From: CAWGMT01 sp963823675
GTDB lineage: Bacteria; Planctomycetota; Planctomycetia; Isosphaerales; Isosphaeraceae
Reading direction: 5' to 3'
DNA length: 64,000 bases
Assembly (NCBI GenBank): GCA_963823675.1
Contig: CAWGMT010000012.1
Coordinates: 1,240,001-1,304,000, forward strand
In this document: piece by piece, positions 35,801 to 44,055 of the stretch
How the letters are laid out: each line of letters opens with the position of its first letter
Numbering within the stretch: the stretch's first letter is position 1
Position numbers and translations under genes: made by a program
The notes under the pieces: model-generated
What the model was told of the DNA's origin: nothing
What the model saw: the letters and a program-made list of their open reading frames with translations, nothing else
Databases searched by the model: none

Positions 35801-38675
35801 CATTCGGCCGCTGGAAGGTGGTTCCAACAACAGGACGTGCGTCACCCGCTTTTCGCCGGATGGTCAACTGATCGCCGCGGCCAATGGCCGTAGTGTGCGC
35901 CTGTGGGACGCCGCAACGGGGCGACTCGTACGGGAATTGCCAGCCGTAGAGAAGGGTTATATCTCCAGCGTTGCATTTTCCCCGACCGACCGCCGCCTGC
36001 TGGCTGTCGGGTGCGGCTTCGAAGCCAATGTTTCTTATGTCGCGCTATGGGACATCGATGCCGGCAGCGAGCTGGCGCGGTTGCCGGGAGCGACCGATTT
36101 GCCGAACTTCCAGGTGGGCGAAGCGATCCGGCCGGTCGGAGCGCTGGCGTTCTCGCCCGATGGGAAATATCTGGTCGCGGGATTCGGCTCGAAGTTTTTA
36201 CTAGCGGGCGGAGGCCTTCCCACTCCACTGAAGGTCTGGGAGGTCGCGACGCGACGACTGATCCGCCGCCTGAACGGGCACACCTACGTCTGTGCTTCTC
36301 TCGACTTCTCGCGGGACGGGACGCTCCTGGCGAGCGGCAGCTACGACGGGACGGCGATCATCTGGTCGACCAAGACGTGGACAGCGATGCATACGCTCCA
36401 GATCCCTGAGAAGGAATCGCTTTACGGCGGGCGGGGCACGGTCAACGATGTGGCTTTTTCGCCGGACGGCAAGACCCTGGCACTGGCCAGCAGCGAGAAG
36501 AGTGTGGAGTTGTGGGACGTCGCCACCGGGAAGCTCCTCGAAACGCTCAAGGGGCATTCCAGCGCGGTCGATTCCGTGGTGTTTTCGCCGGATGGTCGCA
36601 CGCTAGTGTCTGGCGGCGAGGACGAGACGGTTCGCCTCTGGAATGTTGAGACCCGGCGCCAACTGATGCAATTGGATGCCGGCGGCGTCGAGTTAGGCTT
36701 CGTGCTATCACTCGCATTATCCCCCGACGGCCAGCACTTGTTGGCCGGAGGGCACCGCGGCGCCGCCTTCTGGTCGAGCACGCCGATCGTCTGGAACGAT
36801 CCCGAGCGGGCTGCCGAACAACTGCGACTACTGTTGAAATCGAACGCCGACTTCCGGAGCCGCATCCGGATGTTGTCCGAGAACCTGAGGCTGCACGAAG
36901 CACTGGCGAAGGTGGTAGAGGGTGGAGGGTGGAGGGTGCAGGGAAAAACCCCGTCCAGTGACCACCCTCCACCCTCCACCCCCCACCCGCCACCAGATTG
37001 GCGCGTGCAAGCCGCCCTGGCCGCCACGCAGGCCAACTGGCACGCCTCGCGCAAGGCGTGGCCGGAGGCCGTGGCGGCGTTCGATCGCCTGGTGGCCGCC
37101 GATCCGGCCGGACCCAAAGCCTGGCTCCGCACGCCCGGACTGCTTCGCCTGGCGACGGCCCTGCTGCACCAGAATCGGCCCGCCATAGCAGCAACGCTTT
37201 TGGAGGGGGGCGCCAAACGCCGCTCTCAGGATGGGCTTCCCGCCGTCGTCAACACGGTTGGAGCCGGCTTTGAAACGCTGGCACGGTATGTCAACGACCC
37301 CGCAACGCGAGAACAGTTGTATCCCCTTCGATCAGCCGTCGAAGAACGGCTCGCCAAAGAGCCGCGCAACGCCGGGCTGCTCGAGCTGCGCGCCGAGCTT
37401 GCCGGCCAATGGTCGGACGCCAGGGCCCAGGTGGCCGACTACACGGCCGCGATCGAATCGCTTGCCGAACATAAGAATCCCGAGGTCGCGGCCGTCGATA
37501 TCAAGCGGCTTTACGCCCGCCGAGGCAATGCTCATCTCGCCTTGCGAGAGTGGCAAAAGGCGATCGATGATTATGCTCGCGTCGTGACCGACGCGACGAT
37601 AGACGAGGAATTGTTAACCAATCAGGCGGCGGCGCTGGCGGAGCTCATCCTGGCACCGGCGAGATGGACCGTGCTCAAGCCGGTCAGGGCAAAATCAGAG
37701 CTGGGCGCGACCTTCTCGATACTTCCGGACGATTCCATTCTCGCGAGCGGTGCACATCGTTGGAAGGATCGCTACCATGTCGAGCTAACGCTCGGGACCG
37801 ACATCAACCTTATGGCGGTGCGTCTGGAAGCACTCACGCACGACTCGCTCCCCAACCATGGTCCCGGGCGCCACACCACAGGCAGCTTCGCTCAGATTTC
37901 CTGGAATGTGACCGCCGCGCCGCCGTCTGGAAAAGAACCCATCACGCTCAAATTCGATAATGCCTGGGCCGACCATCAGTTAGCGGGGTACCCAATCGAC
38001 AAGAATGGACACTGGAATATCTATGGCGGCCAAGGGGGAAACTGTACCGCGGTCTGGTCGATGTCAAAGCCGGTCTCCTTGCCGGCGGGCACGACGCTGA
38101 CGTTCGAGATGCAATGCCAGACCGGCAGTGATGACGCCGAAAACATCGGCCACTTCCGCTTGTCGGTGTCGAGTGATCCCGCCGCGCTCGAACACGAGCG
38201 CGAGTATCTTGCGGCGACAAAGCTCACCGATCCCTGGCAAGAGCTGGCGGCCGCGTATCAGATCGAAGGCAACCAGCGGGCCATCGACCAACTGGTCGAG
38301 CGACGTCCGAAGCTTGCGGGCCCCATCGGCGACCTCTTCACGCACAAGCCGAAGCCGGACTGGCAGCGCACGATCGAAATCTACACCAAGGGCGTCACCG
38401 CTACGAAGGATGAAGGCGGAAGGATGAAGGATGAAAAGAAGACCGAGTTGGCCCCCCCTGATTCATCCCTCATCCCTCATCCCTCATCCCTGAGTGCCAG
38501 GCGGGCGCGCGCCACGAGGCGCTCAAGAACTGGGATGCAGCCGCTGCCGACTGGTCGCGGGCCGCCTCTGTGTCGCCTTTCGCTCCGCGAAAGGACGCAA
38601 CCGGAAATCCAAATGGGCCAAGACTTCTCGCCGAGTTCGCGCGGCGACTTGCCGCCGCCGACCAGCTTCCGCTAG
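32826..38675 (+). CDS. nSTAND ATPase with TM, WD40 propeller and TPR-like region (main part)
   Basis: 1949 residues before a frameshift-caused stop. The N-terminus NPFPGLRPFTQEEDYLFFGR is the nSTAND1 entry. Walker A GTSGSGKSS lies at 49-57, Walker B NFLLVVDQFEEIF near 140, and the sensor-like LPCLQHALLRTW near 256. A coiled coil and a TM (LMIAGLAAVALLACVACAAAL) sit near 510-530. YTTDMRLAPFVWKDDRTTAEQL leads to WD40 blades (about 672-1330) and then TPR-like repeats with a jelly-roll-like insert (WTVLKPVRAKSELGATFSIL). Three heptamer hairpins are translated inside it. The reading frame is lost within or just after the hairpin at 38404-38491; the family sequence resumes in the next entry. Translated in tandem with the kinase-TIR gene. 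Confidence 0.87.
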   Translation: MSGAPAKINPFPGLRPFTQEEDYLFFGREDQTMELLQLLGKERFVAVVGTSGSGKSSLVRCGLLSELLGGKLKKAGASWEVAVTHPGGDPLALLAEAILEADLYDRNLEHARENLLATLSRSHFGLIEAIKQAHLGEDVNFLLVVDQFEEIFRFNEAGQVQQEAANEFVSLLLESAAQTAVPIYIVITMRSDFIGECGQFEGLAEMVNRGEFLIPRLSREQYKRVIEAPIKVAGGQITPRLLQRLLNDLGQQADQLPCLQHALLRTWDVWAARGDALALDLDDYQRVGRMSEALSLHADEIYSSLANDRQRELCAGMFKALTMQESESRGIRRPQRLGSLCRILDVSAGELLPIIHAYRQHGVTFLTPSQEVELTERTIIDISHESLMRVWTRLRNWVEEEAQAAGIYLRLSESAALYKQGKSGLYRDPELGIALAWQESERPNAAWAERYRVGFDAAMAFLEASRQASALEEEAREAARQRELDQARQLAEAQRLRLDQQQRAARRLRLMIAGLAAVALLACVACAAALFANQRAITLAVTARQNEEKARQNEQQAKDYAQRAEQSQKETASALAVVESQKAKAETAERLARTAEEAGRKLLYTTDMRLAPFVWKDDRTTAEQLRVLLAKHIPSERMKDEGGRMNGEKTAADGANSSFSLRPSSFDLRGFEWYYYQHLLEHSATVFSGHAVTVVGGALTADGQAVTLDQNGQLRRWDLGSQAEDPAGRRDLPGGPGAQLRVLSPNGRLAALAEGNKVHVFETSTGNETFQIDSSHNQPRRLIFSRDGDRLVIVDDKIRWLSARSGEVFASLDQKFYALESLALSADGLTLAVVGRGPGGAPTSIFRLDAAAKKVTLLAQGFGLLNQALYACALTPDGGRITVGAKFGGAVAVCDTATGRSIAQHGAAHASPITAMVFSSDGAWLATADIEGTIKIWADPGKLDSKSTALLTLKGHQGAVSAVAFSSDGKRLLTTSADKTARVWDLENAGAAIRPLEGGSNNRTCVTRFSPDGQLIAAANGRSVRLWDAATGRLVRELPAVEKGYISSVAFSPTDRRLLAVGCGFEANVSYVALWDIDAGSELARLPGATDLPNFQVGEAIRPVGALAFSPDGKYLVAGFGSKFLLAGGGLPTPLKVWEVATRRLIRRLNGHTYVCASLDFSRDGTLLASGSYDGTAIIWSTKTWTAMHTLQIPEKESLYGGRGTVNDVAFSPDGKTLALASSEKSVELWDVATGKLLETLKGHSSAVDSVVFSPDGRTLVSGGEDETVRLWNVETRRQLMQLDAGGVELGFVLSLALSPDGQHLLAGGHRGAAFWSSTPIVWNDPERAAEQLRLLLKSNADFRSRIRMLSENLRLHEALAKVVEGGGWRVQGKTPSSDHPPPSTPHPPPDWRVQAALAATQANWHASRKAWPEAVAAFDRLVAADPAGPKAWLRTPGLLRLATALLHQNRPAIAATLLEGGAKRRSQDGLPAVVNTVGAGFETLARYVNDPATREQLYPLRSAVEERLAKEPRNAGLLELRAELAGQWSDARAQVADYTAAIESLAEHKNPEVAAVDIKRLYARRGNAHLALREWQKAIDDYARVVTDATIDEELLTNQAAALAELILAPARWTVLKPVRAKSELGATFSILPDDSILASGAHRWKDRYHVELTLGTDINLMAVRLEALTHDSLPNHGPGRHTTGSFAQISWNVTAAPPSGKEPITLKFDNAWADHQLAGYPIDKNGHWNIYGGQGGNCTAVWSMSKPVSLPAGTTLTFEMQCQTGSDDAENIGHFRLSVSSDPAALEHEREYLAATKLTDPWQELAAAYQIEGNQRAIDQLVERRPKLAGPIGDLFTHKPKPDWQRTIEIYTKGVTATKDEGGRMKDEKKTELAPPDSSLIPHPSSLSARRARATRRSRTGMQPLPTGRGPPLCRLSLRERTQPEIQMGQDFSPSSRGDLPPPTSFR
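34733..34823. repeat. In-frame heptamer hairpin, GGATGAA class (copy A1)
   Basis: AAGGATGAAGGATGAAGGCG on the left and TTCATCCTTCAGCCTTCGTC on the right are complementary in 7-nt phase, with a loop containing GAGAAGACCG. It is translated as RMKDEGGRMNGEK...SFSLRPSSF between the coiled coil and RGFEWYYYQHLLE. Confidence 0.78.
36911..36994. repeat. In-frame heptamer hairpin, GGGTGGA class (copy B3)
   Basis: The left arm is (GGGTGGA)n and the right arm (CCACCCT)n, with loop GCAGGGAAAAACCCC. Translated as EGGGWRVQGKTPSSDHPPPS and TPHPPP, between the WD40 end (LHEALAKV) and the TPR start (DWRVQAALAAT). Confidence 0.8.
38404..38491. repeat. Heptamer hairpin, GGATGAA class (copy A2), at a frameshift
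   Basis: The left arm AAGGATGAAGGCGGAAGGAT and the right arm (TCATCCC)n flank a loop with GAAGACCG like copy A1. The reading frame of the STAND gene changes within or immediately after this copy, so its 88-bp insertion (or a later slip in the 7-nt repeats) probably broke the gene. Confidence 0.75.
38570..38602. repeat. In-frame 33-bp palindrome insert (SPFAPRKD element)
   Basis: TGTCGCCTTTCGCTCCGCGA and AAGGACG encode VSPFAPRKDAT. The paralogous protein at 47-50 kb reads AASGNPDGANLLAEF at this place, whereas this copy reads AAS-VSPFAPRKDAT-GNPNG. The insertion is exactly 11 codons. Related intergenic copies are at 4656-4700. Confidence 0.75.
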
Positions 38676-40168
38676 CAAAGGCCCAGTTCGATCAGTCCGA
38701 GGCACTTTACGCCCGATCACTGCGGGAGGACCCCGAAAATGACCTGATCGCCGCGGAGCTGGCTCAACTCCTCTTCGATAAGGAAGAAAATGAGAACCCC
38801 ACTCGATGGGCGATACTCAAGCCGAGCGAGATGAAATCGAAAGGCGGCGCAACGCTCTCGAAGCTTCCCGACGAATCCGTCCTGGCAAGCGGCAAGAACC
38901 CCCTCGGGGATGCCTACACGATTGTCGCCCCGACTCAAGTGACTCAGGTCAGTGCGATCCGACTCGAGGCCCTGACTCACGAATCGCTCCCGAATCAGGG
39001 GCCAGGTCGTGACGATAAGGGCGACCGGGGAAACTTCGCCATGGTCAACTTCACGATCACGGCCCACGTCCCAGGAACGCAGCCTCGTCCCATCGAAGTC
39101 AGCCGGGTCGCCGGCGACCATGACTTCCGCGAATTGACGACAAATCACTGGAATATCGCGGGCGGCGTATCGCGGCCGCATACGGCCTTCTACCTGGCCA
39201 AGCAGCCGGTCGATTGCAAAGACGGCACACGGCTGGAGTTTCAGTTGGAGTTCTCCGACAGTGCGGATTGGCCGCTCCAAAACCTGGGTCGCTTCCGTCT
39301 TTCGGTGGCCAGTGATCCTGCTGCGTTTGACCTGGAGCAGACGCACTTCGCCGCAATGACGCTCATGGATCCGTGGGCAAAGCTCGCCGTCGCATACGGC
39401 GTGAACGGCCGCAATGATGAGGCGACGCGATACTTTACCCGGTTCGAAGAAAAGCTCGCCAAGGAACCCGAGAACACCGCGCTCGCCGCGGACCTCCTCC
39501 TGGTCTACCAGTCGGCCGGCCGCACGCGCGAGGCGATCCCGTTTCTGACGAAGGCCTCCGCCGCCAATCCGAATCAGACGTTGGTCTCCCTGAAGGTCGC
39601 CGCTTTCCAGGCGTGGTTCGGACAGGAAAAAGAGCTCGCCGCCACGCGGCAGCGCATCCGGACCTTCGCTCAGGGCACGAGGGATGCAGCTACGGCCGAG
39701 CAGGCGGCCAAGGCTTGCAGCATCGTGCCGAGCACCGACAAGGCGGAGCTCGACGCGGCACTGGCTCTCGCTCGCAAAGGGGTGGAGCTCCAGAAGGGCG
39801 AGGGAGGGCGGGAGTGGCGGCTGCTGGCCCTTGGCATGGCGGAATACCGCAGCGGCGACGATGCCGCCGCCGCCCTGGCGCTCTTCGCCGCCGCGCAGGC
39901 CGACCCGAACGACCCCCGCGTGACGGGCACGTCGGGGCTCTACCGGGCGATGAGCCTGTTCCGGCAAGGGAAAAAGGACGAGGCCCGCAAACTCGCAATC
40001 GAGGCCGCCGCGCGGATGAAGCCCCTTCCGAAAGACGAGCAGAATCCATTGCCCGACGCGGCCCACCCCTGGGACGACCTGATCCTGTGGCTCGCCTACA
40101 AGGAAGCGAAGGCGTTGATCGGGTTCGACGCGCCTCTCGCCGCCCCGGTTCGGACGAAAGCGAGATGA
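38570..40168 (+). CDS. C-terminal TPR and jelly-roll-like part of the STAND/WD40 protein
   Basis: Continues the gene at 32826 in a new frame. The match actually begins near 38495 (RHEALKNWDAAAADWSRAAS), so the nominal start codon is not biological. It contains a second copy of the planctomycete module WAILKPSEMKSKGGATLSKL, then DESVLASGKNPLGDAYTI and AIRLEALTHESLPNQGPGR, probably a carbohydrate-binding or discoidin-like jelly roll, followed by TPR helices (ALAADLLLVYQSAGRTREAI) and the terminal WDDLILWLAYKEAKALIGFD. It could be an inactive remnant unless the frameshift is an assembly error. Confidence 0.75.
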   Translation: MSPFAPRKDATGNPNGPRLLAEFARRLAAADQLPLAKAQFDQSEALYARSLREDPENDLIAAELAQLLFDKEENENPTRWAILKPSEMKSKGGATLSKLPDESVLASGKNPLGDAYTIVAPTQVTQVSAIRLEALTHESLPNQGPGRDDKGDRGNFAMVNFTITAHVPGTQPRPIEVSRVAGDHDFRELTTNHWNIAGGVSRPHTAFYLAKQPVDCKDGTRLEFQLEFSDSADWPLQNLGRFRLSVASDPAAFDLEQTHFAAMTLMDPWAKLAVAYGVNGRNDEATRYFTRFEEKLAKEPENTALAADLLLVYQSAGRTREAIPFLTKASAANPNQTLVSLKVAAFQAWFGQEKELAATRQRIRTFAQGTRDAATAEQAAKACSIVPSTDKAELDAALALARKGVELQKGEGGREWRLLALGMAEYRSGDDAAAALALFAAAQADPNDPRVTGTSGLYRAMSLFRQGKKDEARKLAIEAAARMKPLPKDEQNPLPDAAHPWDDLILWLAYKEAKALIGFDAPLAAPVRTKAR

Positions 40169-40181
40169 GCGGCATATCGGC

Positions 40182-40262
40182 ACGATGAAGGCGGAAGGAT
40201 GAAGGCGGAAGGCGGAAGGATGAACAAGACAGGAGACGGACCCGGTTCAACCGGCCCTTCAA
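40182..40262. repeat. Intergenic GGATGAA-class element (copy A3)
   Basis: GATGAAGGCGGAAGGATGAA repeats are followed by a loop AACAAGACAGGAGACGG that is nearly the same as the loop of copy A4 at 45631. The right arm is degenerate. It lies in the gap between two large genes. Confidence 0.7.
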
Positions 40263-40350
40263 TTGCTCCGGCTCCGCGTTAGGGACCAAACCTCGCACCT
40301 GGTAGAATAGCCTAGTTGAAGCCTGCCTGCCGAGCGCCGGAGGGAACGCC

Positions 40351-43300
40351 ATGGCTGAAGACCTGACACACACACCCGGACCTCCCGGGGCTTCAGCCGC
40401 CGAGCCGACTGTCGCTCCTAAGAGCCCGCCGGGGTACGAGCTGCAGGGCGAGATCGGCCGCGGCGGCATGGGCGTCGTCTACCGCGCCCATGACACCGCC
40501 CTCGATCGCGACGTCGCCGTCAAGCTGCTCTCCGAGCGCTACCCGCCCGATTCGGTACCGGCCCAGCGCTTCCTCAGTGAGGCTCGGATCACCGGCCAGT
40601 TGCAGCACCCCGGCATCCCGGCCGTGCATCAGGTCGGCACCCTCGCCGATGGCCGGCCGTTCCTGGCGATGAAGCTCATCAAGGGAAGCACCCTCGACAC
40701 GATCCTGAAATACCGGCCCGGCCCATCGGCTGGTGGCGGCACCGCCGTAGGCGGGCTGGCCATCTTCGAGGCCGTCTGCCAGGCCGTCGGCTACGCGCAC
40801 GCCCACCGCGTCATTCATCGTGATCTCAAGCCCGCCAACGTGATGGTCGGCGCCTTCGGCGAGGTCCAGGTGATGGACTGGGGGCTCGCCAAAGTACTCG
40901 GCGAGGAGACGCCGGCCACTATGGATGCACTGGCGGCAGAGCAGACGCAAGCGTGGACGCGGGTCAGCCCCACACCGGAGAGCGGTTCGCACACCCAGGC
41001 CGGAAGCCTCGTTGGCACGCCGGCGTTCATCCCGCCGGAGCAGGCAGCCGGGGAGATCGAGCGGGTCAACGAGCGCGCCGATGTGTTCGGCCTAGGCGCG
41101 CTCTTGACCGTGATCCTGACAGGCAAGCCGCCTTACGTGGGCGAGACGTTCGAGTCGGTGCGCGTGCAGGCGCTGCGCGGCAAGCTGGAGGACTGCTTCG
41201 CCCGGCTGGACGCCTGCGGGGGGGAGCCGGAGCTGATCGCGCTATGCAAGAAGTGCCTGGCGTTCGAGCCGGCAGATCGGCCGGCGGACGCTGGCGCCGT
41301 GGCCCAGGCGGTGGCCGGGCTGCGGGCGGCGGCGGAGGAACGCGCGCGGACGGCCGAGCGCGAGCAGGCGGCCGCCGCAGCGCGGTCGGCGGAGCGGCGG
41401 AAGCGGCGGCGGCTGGTGCTCGGGGCGGCGGCGGTGGTGATGGCGGCGGCGCTGGGCGGGCTTGGGGCGGTGCTGGCGGTGCAGCGGCGGGCCAACGCCG
41501 ACCTGGCCGACAAGAACGCCGAGCTGAAGAACGAGCAGGCCAAGGTGGAAGCCGCCCGCCACGACCTTGCCCTGACCCTGGCCGATAGCTACACGACCCT
41601 CGGGTTGACGGCCGGCGAGCGGAACGACCCGGCCGTGGCGGCGCTGTGGTTCGCGCGGGCCGTGCGTCAGTCGGAAGGCGACCCGGAGCGCGCGTTCCAA
41701 AACCGCGTCCGCTACCGGAATTGGGCTGGCGAGACCTTCACCCCGATCGCCGCCGTGCAGACCAACTCGACTGTTACTGAACTCGCCCTCCACCCCGGCG
41801 GGCGGTACGTCGCCATCCGCTCTGGTGCGCGCTACAGCGTGTGGGACGTGGACCGTGACGCGCCGTGGGCCCCTCCGAAGGCGTTCGGTCCGCTGACCGC
41901 CCTGGCCTGGAACGCCGATGGCAGCCGCATCGCCCTTGCTGCCTCAGACAAAGGCAAGACCGTGCGCGTCGGCCTGTTCGAGTTCCCGTCAGGAAAAGTC
42001 GTTCGCGAACGGAAAGGGGACGAATCGGTCAGCGTCGTCCGCTTCAGCCCAGACGGTCGAACGCTCGCGATCGGCGGCCGGGACGTGCTCGTCTGGAACC
42101 CCGGCGACGATCAGCTCACGGCCCCCGCGCTTCCTCACCCCTCTCCGGTTGATGCCATCGAGTTCGCGCCCGATGGGAAGCGCCTCGTCACGCAATCCGG
42201 TGGCAAGGCCCGCGTGTATGACCTGACGGGACCAACGGCCGCGACCCCGGTCCTGGTGACGCCCGACGACCCCCGTTCGAAAAACGGGCACATCGTGAGC
42301 GTGCCCCAATTCGCCGACGGCGGCCATGTCGTGGTCACGTATTCGGACTCCCGGGTGCGGGGCATCGACGTCGCGACCGGCAAGCCGCGGTTCGAGCACC
42401 GGCCGGCCTGGCACGACACGTGGGCCTTCACCGTCGCCCCCGACGGCCAGTCCGTGTGGGCCGCGCAGGGGCTAAACGGCCGGGGGGTCGATGTCATCGA
42501 CGTGGCGGATGGGTCGCTCCGGCCTTTCACCCTGCCGCACACGAATGCGGTCCACTCGATTGTGTGCACACCCGACGGTCGGACGGTCGTGACCGCGGCG
42601 GCCGACCGGACGCTGTGTGTCTGGGACGCGGCGACCGGCCGCCTGCGTTTCCCGCCGCTGACGCACTCTACGGACGTCGTGCTCGTCGCCTGCACCCCAG
42701 ACAGCCGGACAATCGCCTCCATCGAGTCCGCCATGGAGCAGGCTACGCTCCGGGTGTGGCGCTTGCCCGCCGGAGTCCCTGCTCGGACGATCGAGCCGGG
42801 AGGGGAATACACCATCGCCCGCTTTGCGGCCGGCGGGCGCTACGTCGTGCCCACCTCCGGTTCCGGCGACTCCGGGGAGGCCAAAGTCACTCGGCTCCAG
42901 TTGTACGACCCGGCTACCGGCACCCTGGCCGCCCCGGCGGTTACGCCCGGCGGACTGGTCTTCGACGCGGACGTCTCGCCGGATGGCCGCCTGCTGGTCA
43001 CCGGCTCCGCACAGAGGGCGAAGGCCGGGGAGAAGGCCGGCGAACCACCGCCCACCATCCGCGTCTGGGATGTGAAGTCCGGCCAGCCGGTCGGCGAGCC
43101 GATCAACGCTCCGTCCGAGCCGCGGTCGGTCCGGTTCCTGCCGGACCGCGGCGAGGTCGCCGTCCTCTGCGCCGGCGGCCAGGTCGTGCTGCTGGACCCG
43201 GACGGGCCGCGTGTGAAGCGGACGATTACTCAGAAGGGAATTGATTTCGGCCGCGGCTACTTCGCGAGCAACGGGCAGCTCCGGTACACGTCGCATGACC

Positions 43301-44055
43301 GCCGAGTTCTCATCTTCGGGCCGAATTCGCCCGAATCGTTCTGGGCGTTCTGGGTGTGTGACCCGGGAGCCGGCACCATCACCCCGATCCGAGGGAGGAA
43401 CCGGTTGATGTCCTTTGATGTGACGCCCTCCCCGGACGGCCGGATCTGGGCGACGTCGAGTCAGTCGGCGATCACCGAGTTCTTCGCGGCGGACGGAGGG
43501 CCCGAGCCGGCCCCGCCGCTGGTCCACCCGGATTGGACCTTCTCCGCCCGCTTCAACCGGGCCGGCGACCGGCTGCTGACGGCGTCGCGCAACGGCGTCG
43601 CCCGGCTGTGGGACTGGCGGGCCGGGAAGCTGCTGGTCGCCTATCGCCACGCGGACGAGATTCCGGCGGCGGAGTTCCTGCCCGACGAACGCTTCCTCGT
43701 GACCGTGAGCTACGACGGCACCGTGCGCGTCTGGGGAGCCGCGACGGGCGAACCGGTCGCCCCGCCGATCCCGCTGGGCGGCAAGGGGCTTACCCTGGAC
43801 GTGACCCCCGACGGACGGTTCGCGGTCGCCTCCGGGTTCAGCAAGTACGTGACCGTGGCGGACCTCGCCGCCCTGACGACGCCGGCCCGCGGGGATGCCG
43901 ACGACCTTGACCTGCGGGCCGAGCTGGCCTCCAACCAGCGGATCACGCCATCCGGCAGCATGACCAACCTCACGACTGAGGAGTGGCTGGAGCGGTGGCG
44001 AGAGCTCCGCCGCCGGAGCTCGGGAGAAAAAGAACAGCCGGAGAAGCAGCCGTGA
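40351..44055 (+). CDS. Membrane Ser/Thr kinase with WD40 sensor domain
   Basis: 1234 residues, intact. GGAGG lies 7 nt before ATG. The kinase has GRGGMGVVYRAHD near residue 35, VAVKLLSERY, HRDLKPANVM near 155, VMDWGLAK (Trp in place of Phe in DFG, a planctomycete type) and an FIPPEQ motif replacing APE. A juxtamembrane coiled coil and TM (LVLGAAAVVMAAALGGLGAVL) lie near 352-375. Beyond it is a WD40 region (about 460-1190) with blades such as GRTVVTAAADRTLCVWDAAT. Its kinase is almost identical to that of the next gene, while the WD40 parts differ. No heptamer hairpin is inserted here. Confidence 0.92.
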   Translation: MAEDLTHTPGPPGASAAEPTVAPKSPPGYELQGEIGRGGMGVVYRAHDTALDRDVAVKLLSERYPPDSVPAQRFLSEARITGQLQHPGIPAVHQVGTLADGRPFLAMKLIKGSTLDTILKYRPGPSAGGGTAVGGLAIFEAVCQAVGYAHAHRVIHRDLKPANVMVGAFGEVQVMDWGLAKVLGEETPATMDALAAEQTQAWTRVSPTPESGSHTQAGSLVGTPAFIPPEQAAGEIERVNERADVFGLGALLTVILTGKPPYVGETFESVRVQALRGKLEDCFARLDACGGEPELIALCKKCLAFEPADRPADAGAVAQAVAGLRAAAEERARTAEREQAAAAARSAERRKRRRLVLGAAAVVMAAALGGLGAVLAVQRRANADLADKNAELKNEQAKVEAARHDLALTLADSYTTLGLTAGERNDPAVAALWFARAVRQSEGDPERAFQNRVRYRNWAGETFTPIAAVQTNSTVTELALHPGGRYVAIRSGARYSVWDVDRDAPWAPPKAFGPLTALAWNADGSRIALAASDKGKTVRVGLFEFPSGKVVRERKGDESVSVVRFSPDGRTLAIGGRDVLVWNPGDDQLTAPALPHPSPVDAIEFAPDGKRLVTQSGGKARVYDLTGPTAATPVLVTPDDPRSKNGHIVSVPQFADGGHVVVTYSDSRVRGIDVATGKPRFEHRPAWHDTWAFTVAPDGQSVWAAQGLNGRGVDVIDVADGSLRPFTLPHTNAVHSIVCTPDGRTVVTAAADRTLCVWDAATGRLRFPPLTHSTDVVLVACTPDSRTIASIESAMEQATLRVWRLPAGVPARTIEPGGEYTIARFAAGGRYVVPTSGSGDSGEAKVTRLQLYDPATGTLAAPAVTPGGLVFDADVSPDGRLLVTGSAQRAKAGEKAGEPPPTIRVWDVKSGQPVGEPINAPSEPRSVRFLPDRGEVAVLCAGGQVVLLDPDGPRVKRTITQKGIDFGRGYFASNGQLRYTSHDRRVLIFGPNSPESFWAFWVCDPGAGTITPIRGRNRLMSFDVTPSPDGRIWATSSQSAITEFFAADGGPEPAPPLVHPDWTFSARFNRAGDRLLTASRNGVARLWDWRAGKLLVAYRHADEIPAAEFLPDERFLVTVSYDGTVRVWGAATGEPVAPPIPLGGKGLTLDVTPDGRFAVASGFSKYVTVADLAALTTPARGDADDLDLRAELASNQRITPSGSMTNLTTEEWLERWRELRRRSSGEKEQPEKQP

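Noticed and set aside
34733..38491. Pro/Ser/Lys-rich linkers as ordinary low-complexity protein
   Set aside because: At the DNA level they are complementary 7-nt repeats shared with an intergenic copy at 40182, which ordinary linkers would not be.
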